Shown: positions 48,645-58,600 of the stretch, piece after piece
Layout: every line of letters starts with the position of its first letter
Position numbering within the stretch: the stretch's first letter is position 1
Origin: Candolleomyces eurysporus
Lineage: Eukaryota > Basidiomycota > Agaricomycetes > Agaricales > Psathyrellaceae
Assembly: GCA_027579435.1 (NCBI GenBank)
Contig: JANBPK010001200.1
Coordinates: 53,628 to 117,627 of the forward strand
Direction: 5' to 3'
DNA length: 64,000 nucleotides
Program-made: the position numbers and the translations under genes
Notes under the pieces: model-generated
Database searches by the model: none
The model's input: the letters and a program-made list of their open reading frames with translations, nothing else
Told to the model about the DNA's origin: nothing

Positions 48645-50231
48645 CTAAATTATAATTCTAGTCTGTCCAAGGGACGCCCTCAACTGAACGGTCCCTCGTT
48701 CCCTCAGCTCATTACCCTCCCACGCGATGGTTCCATTTTCCACAAGGAGACCGTTCCTGTCCTTTAGTACTTCTCGAGTCCTGTTTTGTCCCGTGGGATC
48801 ATCCTTCTTGGTATCCACGATTCGTCGAAGAGGAAATGGGGGCGCTTTCATCTCGAAGCTCCCCTCGAAAGTTGGCGGTAGTGAAATGGTGATGCGTTTG
48901 CCGAAGCTCTCCGCTCCTATGGCTGCACGAACATCAAGTTTATGCCCTACGGGTGCATCCAGAACTTGGACATAAACGTCCCCATTAGTTGTATCGCTAT
49001 CAATGCCAAAGGATCCATTGTGGTTCGCTACGTCGGTGATAAGATTGGCAGTAGCCTTGATGTTTCTGGGACAAGTGGTCAGTAAGTTGCACAACTTTCC
49101 GGGTCGACTATCGAAGTGGGGGAGCATACCCTTTGTAGCTCGAAAGTGAAGCCGAAGTGTGAAATCCCATCCTGTGATAGCGGAGGTTCAGCTGGACATT
49201 TATTGGGGCATTGTTCGTCGACAGTGTCAACCGTTGCGAAGTATTGTAGGTGCCGGTGATTCGCTCGTATGACGTGTATATAAACCCAACTCTGACAGAC
49301 AGCGACTTTGGAGCATAAAATATGTTCGAAGAAGGGTAAGTTCGCATCTTTCTGCCCACGCGGTTTGACGTACCTGAGCGGAAACTGGATTTTGGCTCAC
49401 AGAGGCGAATAGTATGTCGAAGAAAACTTTATTCAGGTCTAGGAAGTGCAAGGAGAAGTCAGGCACGTCTAGCCGAAGTTGCCCCACTTTCACGACTGCC
49501 GATTCCGTCATAGGAAAGTGAATGACAATAAAAAGCTGAACTCTTTTGGATTCATCTGGTACCTGGTGAGCAGCATCCTGGTCCCAGATTGATGATAAAA
49601 TCAGGATGTTATGTAGTCACGTCGAGAGATCACTCACGAAGATGCCTATCCCATTTTCGACACTGGAATATTCATCTCTGAATGAACAGACCTTCACGCG
49701 GCTAAGAGGCGTCGAGTTCTCGTTGAAGTGGACCACAGAAACTGTGATCTCTGCTTTGTTGTAAGGAATTGCATCCGGAACCTTAGACTGGGTCACGACG
49801 ATTGATCCACTGGTCAAGCTTCCTCGTTTCAGGAATATTAACCGATCTAAGTCGACGTAGAACTTCTCCAGATGATTTGGGTACCGATCTGAGCTAGGCT
49901 CCTCGGAAGTCCAGTTGGTGCATCTACCTAGAGATATACCAGGAGGAATGGGGATATCATCAGTCTCATTCACAAGCTAGAAATTTTTGATCAAGACGAG
50001 GACATGAAGCAAATTGAAGGTCAATCACAGTACCTGAGAGTACTGGAGATCAGGATTGGATGGAATCACTCCGGTGAATCTTGAGTGGTAGCGCATGCAT
50101 AGCAAGCACACTATGAGAAGAGGAAGGATTACTAGCCGTCGATTTGTCGAAGCAAATGACTGCCGTGCGCCTCCATCTACATGGACTTGACGCAAAATCT
50201 CGGGCTGATCATCTTGAATATGCTTCGCCAT
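48645..50231 (-). CDS. Single-pass membrane protein with adhesin-like beta-repeat ectodomain (hypothetical)
   Basis: Five exons from the start at 50231 to TAG at 48645 join cleanly. Residues 1-30 are polar, then RLVILPLLIVCLLCMRYHS is one transmembrane helix (about residues 31-49). The large remainder is beta-rich and repetitive: SGSIVVTQS, FFDILFASVSQNPVSAQ, ITGTYNTSQRLTLSTNNAPI, GSFGIDSDTTNGDVYVQVLD and RITISLPPTFEGSFEM. Alternating 'T-x-N-A-x-I' and 'G-x-Y/F' steps resemble the DUF4097-type predicted beta-helix proteins, which form a large uncharacterised family in mushrooms (DUF7330-like; name uncertain). Likely type II topology with the repeat domain outside the cytoplasm. Function unknown. 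Confidence 0.65.
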
Positions 50232-51036
50232 GCCGAGTGACGGCGCAAAGTGGCTCTGGGGAAATTTGAGGGTTGTATAAAATGCTTCTCCACTCGTTTA
50301 TATAGATATAACGAACTGCGGGTGCACTGCCTCGCATCCATTAACAACCATCACATCACCGACTACAGGATCCACCGACCGTGCACACTCGCATTCCGGG
50401 GTTTCCCGAGCGTGGAATGTCGACAGTTGCCAATCGATATTCAGCTGAGTGAAACGACAGTAAGTAAGTCGGGAACCGTAATGTACTGCACGAGCATATT
50501 CCTTCCTCAATGCGAGGTGCTCAAATGCACCTTGGTACGCGGGAGTGCTGATAACTTGCCTCCTACGAGCTATCCGTAATAGATTCAGCAGCTTCCTTCC
50601 CTTTTCTGTGCGTGAAACTTGAGAAGCCCGTTAAATCCCAGGCCATTTTGGGGACGTACCGTTGCAAACGACACAGACTTTTGAATACAAAATCCGGATT
50701 AATATTGGCGGACAATGCACTAGAAGTCAGTTACGATATTCTGGACCCCATCTTTCCTTTCTCGAATGTTGGGATATCCGTGTGCCAAACAAGTGACTGA
50801 GCCCTTGAAATTCGAGATTTGAATTTTAGCTTGCCAACGGATACGCTCCAGGTTTAACTCATCGGGTCTTTCTGTACCCGATTCCCGTGAAAGACCGTCC
50901 CAAATACAGTCATCTTAGTCCTCTCCTTGAAGTATCCTACAAGGTAGTCCAGGATAACAAGGCCACAACGCTCAAGAGTCACCAGAATCAAAACTTGGCC
51001 AATTTACACGAGCTTTATAGCTGCTCGCCATCTGAT
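50232..51036. other. Intergenic, no gene recognised
   Basis: Upstream region of the membrane-protein gene and downstream region of the broken DUF6697-like gene. Frames at 50250-50579 and 50612-50800 show no motif. Confidence 0.4.
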
Positions 51037-52591
51037 TCAATCCGAGTCAACATATGACAGCCCTCCATCTGTCACATTGCCATCATCCTTTCCCCCTGCG
51101 TCATCAAACCCGTGCATATCGTCTTCGGCTTCAGACACGCTTGAGCTTTGCACCCTCCACCGATTCCTAATAGTTTTCGTCCGTTGAGACCTCCGAAACG
51201 GTGGTCCTGGCTGAGGCGAAGTGGAGGGCGACACATATGAGGATTCCGATGCATTGAGGACAGAGTCTGCCTCGTCCGCCTCGCCTTTAGTCGAAGAAGA
51301 TGTAGCAGAGCTGGCAGTCCTGTTGGTGAACTTTGTCGAATTCTCCTCCAACTTGCCCTCTTCACTCTCCAATTTCAACCTCGAGCAATATCTCTCTTCG
51401 ATGTCCCGAGAGAAGGTGTGATCATATGCGACGCATTGCATTCGGATGATATCGATTCCCTTAAGCCCCAGAGAGACAGTGAAGCTATATGTCCCGAGTG
51501 AGATAGAATGAATGAACGAACCTCGTCCCCTCTCGAGAAGGCCTCGATGATAGTTTCTTCACTTACATCCCTCCCCTTCCCCTGCTTTATATTTTCCATC
51601 TCCTCTGAAACCAAAAGATCGTGGGTATCCTTGTTGTCAACTGGAAGCAAGCCAGCTTTCCGGAGGGCGATCCTCGCCCTCATCGAGGTGTAGCAGTCAA
51701 ACGATTTCTGAGAAAGAAGCAGTTTCGCCCATGACCGATGAACCTAGATAGACAGAAAATTTCAATTAGTAGTGCTGCTCCATCGTAAGCAGTAGCGAGA
51801 ATCCCTCACCGACTCTCTCTGAGCACAAAACTGTTCTTTCGTCATTTTCCCAATCAACGTACTCTCATACTCCCCAAGGTACAGCCAAAGGGCGTCCTTC
51901 CCGTTCAAATGCCTCCTAAACACACCCCACTGCCCGTCCAACACCTCGTGCCTCGAAGCGAACAGCAGTCCAGGCTCTCCCGGTGATAATGGCATTGCAG
52001 GATTCATGACAGGCATTGGGAAAACCAAACACCTCTTCTTATTCTTGTTCGAAGGGTTTCGCTTGGGTTGGATGTATTGAACGAATTGTTGGTCGCTACC
52101 ACCGTACTCCTGACGCAGCAACTTGCGTTTGACGTGTAAAGAGCTGGGAGCGGGATTGATAGTGAGATTTGGGGTGCCTTGAAGATACCGAGCGACGGCA
52201 TCTGGAGGCAAAATTAGAGCTTCTTCTTCCTTGATCTTGATTGACGGACGTGCCCGTGGTCGGTCGGTGTCGGAAGGGCGTGGTACGGGGACAGAACCGG
52301 AGGGGACGTTCGAAGCGGAATCGGCTTTCAACTGTGACGGCGATGAGTCATGGCGCAAGGTCAAACGAAGAGAAAGCACAGAGGAAGCTACCATTCACCT
52401 TGGTAGAGATCAAAGATGTGTTGGGGCGTTTGGAGGGAGGAGTCGCGCTCGGGGAGTCTGCCTTCCGCTTTCCCAACGACTTCGGCGAACTGATATGAGG
52501 GTCCTGAGTCGTAAAGAACGTAAGTCATGGGTGTGAATTTGATAGAATGTTTTGACGTAACCTACCAGATTACTTTTCTCTCGGATGTAAA

Positions 52592-52604
52592 CCTGGGAGG
52601 GCTC
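52592..52604. repeat. Left target-site duplication of the LINE
   Basis: CCTGGGAGGGCTC, preceded by AAA. The identical 13-mer follows the poly(A) tail at 61927-61939. On the gene strand it covers the last bases of exon 4 and the first base of its GT donor (GAGCCCTCCCAG|G). Confidence 0.92.
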
Positions 52605-52628
52605 AAGGCTCTACGTTTCCTTCCAACC

Positions 52629-52833
52629 ATGACTCATGAAAGCAATCCTGCGCCACATCACTTGCTGGGCAGCAACGCAGCTCCAAATGCCCGTGAAGCC
52701 GCCTTTTTTCAGCTCCAAATTGATGATATAACCTCCCAAATTTCTCTGCTGCGCTGTAGGCTGGCTGAGCTCGAAGATCAGCTCCAGTTACATCGCGCTG
52801 TGCTCTCCCCTGTACGAAGAATACCAGCGGAGG
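52629..52833 (+). pseudogene. Captured N-terminal fragment of an F-box protein transcript
   Basis: The ATG at 52629 opens HHLLGSNAAPNAREAAFFQL, a coiled stretch RLAELEDQLQLH, then RAVLSPVRRIPAE. This is the standard start of agaricomycete F-box proteins (coiled coil, then SPVRRIPPEIL at the F-box). The match stops inside the F-box motif at about 52833, where the sequence becomes GAGGGGGG and LINE leader. It lies inside the target-site duplication, in the sense orientation, with about 24 nt of possible 5' leader. It is therefore part of the inserted DNA, not a resident gene. Confidence 0.75.
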
Positions 52834-53296
52834 AGGGGGGCTCCTTTGACCTGAACCACCACCTTCAGGAATTTTCCCACACTTGTGGGAATAGGAATCC
52901 GGCCACAAAAACGTCCCCAAGGTCCACAAAGCCCTTAGGACGAACAAACGGCCAAACCACCCCCCCTCATACAAACGCAGAACCCGCTCCCAAACTCCCA
53001 AACCCTCCATGCCCCCACCAACCAACCCCCCAGATAAAGAAAACTGGCCCTCGCTGGCAACGCACTGCCATACGCCGCATCACCGCAAACCATAAATCAC
53101 GNCCCCCACACGTAAAAACTCAGAAATAAAACCAACGCAGGCCAACGACCCTACCATCCACGACAAAAGGCAAACCCCCCAAAGGACTAGAGAAAAATGA
53201 CACGTAAGAACCCATTCCCCATTACGTCGAACGAAAAACACTTAAAAACCCCAAACCCCCCAACGAACCAGAACCCATCCCTCCCCCCGCAACCAC

Positions 53297-55013
53297 ATGT
53301 CCACCAAAGACCCCAAAATCACCAGTTTCTTCAACCTCCTCCCAGTCGAGCGCATGGACGGCGACTCAGACAGGGGAACAGTGTCCCCCTCCCCCCCCCC
53401 AACGACCCACACTCCCACCCCCAGAGATCCTCGGGAGGAACGTGAGCAGCGACGAGCACGAACCAGCCCCCATCCTCTCCAAACGAAAAGGCTCAACAGG
53501 CTACAACCCCAACGAGATGCAACCACCACGCAAACAACTACACGTCGACCCCGAAGACTACTCCCAAGAGGGAAACCGCGAACTAGGAAACGACGAGGAT
53601 TTCTACGACCCCTCCAACCCATCCGAACAAGGAGGCAGTATGGATATGGTCAGCCACGCCCCCCCCTCCCCCCCTACCTACCAAATGAGCTAACCCCCCC
53701 CATAGAACCTCGATGACCAAACTAACGGGACTAACCCCTTCACCTTCACCCCCCCCCTTCANCCCAACATACTACCGGCGAGGGGGAAACCACGCGCTCC
53801 GCATCTCCCTCCCTCTTCAGTGACATCCACGACTCGGATACTGAGGACCCTCCCACCGACAACAAAGAACCCATAACAACCCCGGCCAAACAAGAAACCC
53901 GAGCCCAAAAACCCCTCCCCCCACCCCGAAACTCTACCATAAATGGGCATACCGTCCCTGCCTCCCAACTCACCCCCCCTCCACACAAAGGCTTCCCACA
54001 GGCCTACGGCGTCACAGCCAAGGGCCTCACAGACGCCATCACGACCAACACCAAGAAAGTCTGGAACACCATTAAAGGCCCTAAAGCCTACGTTACAGTC
54101 GCCTACGCCTCCCCAACAAAGAACTATTCCCTCGAACACGTAAACNACATAAAAAACACCATCCGCAAATTCACGAAGGACAACCAAAACATGGTCCTCT
54201 CCCCCTCGGAGCTCACATCGAGGACAAACAACACGACACCACAGCCCTTCCTCCTGAGCGGCCTACCTAAAGAAGAAACCGAAGCCCTCTGTGACTTCCG
54301 AATCTTCTCCACCCCCACCCTAACCCTCGTAATCTTCCCCGTACGCATAGACCCTGACGACTTCCTCATGACCCTAACTGGCTTCCTCCTGGAACCAACC
54401 AAACAAAACAAAAGCTTCATCAAAACCGTTGTCACAAAGGCCCTCGAACACTCACCAACAATCATAGACTGGTTCAACCGGAACCAAGCCCACCTCCACC
54501 CCAAACTAGCACTATANCCCCCCGATTCACATCCCCAAAACAATCGCAGCATCCACCCAAGTCCACGCCCTCACCGTGAACGAAAACGGAGGAGCCCAAA
54601 TAGTCTGGGGCATCTACATCTTCCCCCCTACGCTCGACAACAAACTCGCCGCCGAATTCAAAACCCTCGCCAAAGAAATCCAGTACGCCAGCATCCACGG
54701 CTACGGCAACGCGAAGAGGACAGATTTCCAATGCGGCCTCTGCCGAGGCAGGGACCACCCCACCGCCGTCTGCCCAATGAAAACGGTACACGGCTTTTTC
54801 AACAAAGACCCGAACCCCTCCCACCCCAACAACACCATCGAACCTAACCCCACTGTCGACCCCAAAACTGAAGACGACGAGGATACCCTCTTCGACATCC
54901 CTGAAAACCATAACCAATCACGAGGACACCACACGCTGAGAACGGCGCAGGCACCCAGGGGACGCGGAGGACCAAGTAGAGGTCGGAAAGCAGGACGCGG
55001 TCTCCCGAAATAG
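53297..55013 (+). CDS. LINE ORF1 protein (gag-like, zinc knuckle), frameshifted
   Basis: Nucleic-acid-binding ORF1. It begins MSTKDPKITSFFNLLPVE. The frame shifts in the C run near 53388-53402 and again at the Ns 53762, 54146 and 54517, all beside homopolymers, so the breaks may be assembly errors. The middle part contains GVTAKGLTDAITTNTKKVWN and PFLLSGLPKEETEALCDFRI. The C-terminal zinc knuckle CGLCRGRDHPTAVC has CX2CX4HX4C spacing (near 54735), followed by an acidic strip and an RG-rich end (RGRGGPSRGRKAGRG). Such proteins coat LINE RNA in the ribonucleoprotein particle. KITSFF near the N-terminus resembles a PIP-box core. Confidence 0.75.
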
Positions 55014-55179
55014 AACCACAGAACGACAACCACCCCCACCTACCCTTTCTTGACAGTCGAATACCAAACCTCCCTTCGTAACAAATAGCATAGAATATAC
55101 CAAAACTATCTTGTAACCTGTACAGAAATAAAACCTAACTTTTCCCCACCCCCTCCCTCCCCGAAATTAACAAACAGCT

Positions 55180-55460
55180 ACCCTAGCCAAGTAGTAAGTC
55201 ACGACGAAGTCAAACACTGACACCCAATCCCCCTGTAGGCCCACATATACCGACTCTATGAGGACGGGAAAGCCGAAAGGACTAGCAGTGAGTGCTAGAC
55301 GTCGCCCGACGAGCGACCACCCCGGCAGCCTATTCAGGCTGAGACGACCCCGGGCCGCATGCCGGCGAAGTCGAAACGCAGAAAAGAGTCCCGAGGCGAG
55401 GGACCCCCTACTGAACCTCGATACCGTCTAACCGAGGTAGCCCGGATTATAGGCCCCTAT
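55180..55460 (+). ncRNA. Hairpin-rich spacer between LINE ORF1 and ORF2
   Basis: Consecutive perfect stems: CTAGCA-GTGAG-TGCTAG, CGTCG-CC-CGACG, AGCCT-ATTC-AGGCT enclosed by CCGGCA...TGCCGG, GTCCC-GAGGCGA-GGGAC, and CCTCG...CGAGG. The block is GC-rich and has no coding motif, unlike its A/C-rich surroundings. It may act in ORF2 translation or be a ribozyme-like fold. I recognise no known RNA family, so only the structure is claimed. Confidence 0.5.
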
Positions 55461-55626
55461 CTGTCTTTATGGTTGCGAAACGGATAGTAAAAGCAACCAC
55501 TGCACTACCACACCCCACTCCTATGGACCCTTGCTCGGTACATCGACTCCCACTACTCTCTGGACCAGAAGAGGGTCTTGGTATCGCTACCGGCCACCCC
55601 CCTGATGACGGTCCCAGAGTGAACTC

Positions 55627-58600
55627 AGGTAGCACCCCCCCCCGCACAAGCAACACAACCTCCAAGTGCGCAGGCGGGCCCAACTCCCAGAGACATAGGC
55701 CTTACCCAACCAACCCAAACCCCCCAAAACCAAAGGCAAATCACGGACTACTTCACCGTCCCCCAGAACCCCCATCGAAGCAGACAAAACCAAAACCCAA
55801 GTCATCAAACAAACCCGAAAAAACTCTCAACCCGGGCAAACATCAAAATTGCGTCACTGAACATGCGTGGAGGGGGATCCTCCGCTACACAAAATAAATG
55901 GAACCACATAAACCAACTAATGCGAGACCGTAAGATAGGCATCCTAGCCCTACAAGAAACCCACCTCACACAAACCGACCTCGAATCCTTCAAAAGGAAA
56001 TTCGACGACAAGCTAATCATCATCAACACACAGGACCGCTTCTCCCCCAACGCTAGGGGAGTAGCTATAATAATAAACAGAAGAGTAGTACGAATCAAAC
56101 CGACAGACGTCACCCGTAAAGAAGTAATAGCGGGCAGAGCTCTACATATCGAAATCCCCTGGAGAAACAACACCACCACCCTGAACTTCCTAGCAGTCTA
56201 TGCCCCTAACCACGCGCAACAAAACGAAACTTTCTGGAACACCCTAAAAACCTTCTACACCACAAACCCCCAAACAACCAAACCCCATTTCGTCATCGGC
56301 GACTTCAACCTAGTGGAAGACCCGATAGATCGCCTGCCCACCCGACCAGATAGAGACAGCCAAGTCCACGCCATCCAAGAATTTAAAGGAGCCCTACAAA
56401 TGATAGATGGATGGAGAAGCGTCAACCCAGACTTAGTAGCCTACACCTGGAACCAAATCCCGGCACAAGAACACCCAGACACCCAACTCTCAAAATCGAG
56501 AATCGACCGAATCTACGTCCATAAGGACCTCCTACGCACAACTAACGAGTGGGAAATCCGATCTGACCACCCAATCGAAACGGACCACGAACTGATAACG
56601 ATGAAATATTACGACCTCCAAGCCCCGTTCATAGGTAAAGGGAGGTGGGAACTACCTAGCTACCTAATAGACCACAAGGATTTCATTGAAGGGGTAGACA
56701 AACTCTGTAACACCGCATTAAGGAAAATAAACCATAACTCGACTGAGAGAACACAACACAACAACCCCCAACTAACCTTCCAAGACCTGAAAACCGAAAT
56801 ACTTGCCCTCGCAAAGAAAACGAACAGAGAAACCACACCNAAAAATTCAACAAAAAATAGAAAACCTAAGAACCGACCTCACACACACCTTAAACGACCC
56901 GAGCCTCAACGAACTGTCCAAAGCAGCTAAGGCAACAAAGATCGGAGAAGAAATTAAACAGAACGAAGCAAAAAGACACAACCACCTCAGACTAGCGATC
57001 CACACGAAATACCACCTCGAGAACGAGACAATAGGTAAGACGTGGATTCAAGCGAACAAAGAAAGGAAACCACGAGACACGCTATGGGGCCTACGAGACC
57101 CCCAAAACCCAGACGGCCCCCTCGCGACCACCACGCGCGAAATGATCAGAATCGCAGCCTCCTACCACGAAAACCTACAAAACAAAGACCTATACCCCAG
57201 TGAAACTACCGAACCCGCACTAAGGGAAGTACTAGCGAATATAGACCGGAAAACCGATGCTGGGGACAAGGAAAAACTCTCTAAAAAGCTAGACTACGAT
57301 GAAATCCACAAAGCACTCATATCCATGCCCAACGGAAAAGCGTCCGGCCTCGACGGAATCCCAACCGAACTATGGAAGACCCTAGCCACAAACTACCAAA
57401 AAGCCACCGCAGCGGGGGGAAATGAAGAAGACCTNCCCCCCCGACCTTATCCAAATCCTCCTTCTCGTCTTCAATGACATAGAAGACTACGGAGTAGCCC
57501 CAGAAAGCAACTTTGCAGAGGGCTGGATGTGCCCTATCTACAAGAAAAAAAGACAAAACGGATATAGCTAACTACTGTCCAATCACCGTACTGAACGCCG
57601 ACTACAAGACTTTTACAAAAGCCCTCACAATCAAGCTAGCACCTGTAGCCCTCAAAATCATACACCCAAACCAGGCCGGTTTCCTGAAAGGCCGACATAT
57701 AGATGATCATACTGAACTGATAAAGCTAATGATTAGATGGTGCAAAGCAGAGGACGAAAACGGCCTCCTCGTCTTCCTAGACCAGGAAAAAGCATACAAT
57801 AAAATCACACACAACTTCCTAGACAAAACTCTACGAACCTTCGAAATCCCGGACCGCTTCCGAAACTCAGTCATGGGCCTCTACGAACACGCACACACCT
57901 CAATCATCATAAATGGTGTAAAAAGCAACACTTTCAAAGTAACCAGGGGAGTCAGGCAAGGAGACCCATTATCCTGCCTACTCTTCAACCTAGCCATAGA
58001 ATCGCTAGCCTGCATGCTACGCAACTCCGACCTAGAAGGCTTTAAAGTAAACGATGAAATAGAACGCATCATCACCACCCTTTTTGCAGACGACACGACC
58101 GTCTACCTATCTAAAAATGACAGCTTCCAAGCACTGGAAAGAATCCTACAAAAATGGTGCAGTGCCTCCGGTGCAAAATTCAATGTCGAGAAAACAGAAA
58201 TCATCCCGGTGGGAAACCCTGAATTCCGAGCTAAAATAAACCACGACCGTACCATTCCCAATGGACGAAACGAAACGATACCAACAAGAATTAAAATTGC
58301 AAAAGACGGAGAACCCGTCCGAGCGCTAGGCGCCTTCGTCGGCAACAATGTAGATAACGCCAACGTCTGGGCACCAACAATAGAAACCCTCAAAAACAAA
58401 GTAAACTACTGGCTAAAATCAAACCCCTCACTGGAAGGCAGGAGCTACCTAACTAAGCTCGAACCAGGCGGCAGAACACAATATCAAACGATGGTACAAG
58501 GCATGCCAAATCAAGTAAAGAAAAAGATTAACCAAATCATCAACCATATCATATGGAACGACAGACTCGCAGGAGTAAACCGAGAAAGGATGGCCCTCCC

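Noticed and set aside
48182..48767. Plus-strand ORFs between ARD and the membrane protein
   Set aside because: No domain, antisense to the ends of two well-supported genes.
52527..53129. A resident F-box protein gene at 52.5-53.1 kb
   Set aside because: The F-box similarity stops inside the motif and lies between the LINE target duplication and LINE leader, so it is captured sequence.
53242..53622. Arg/Gly-rich proteins on the minus strand of the LINE
   Set aside because: Shadow frames created by the C- and A-rich sense strand.
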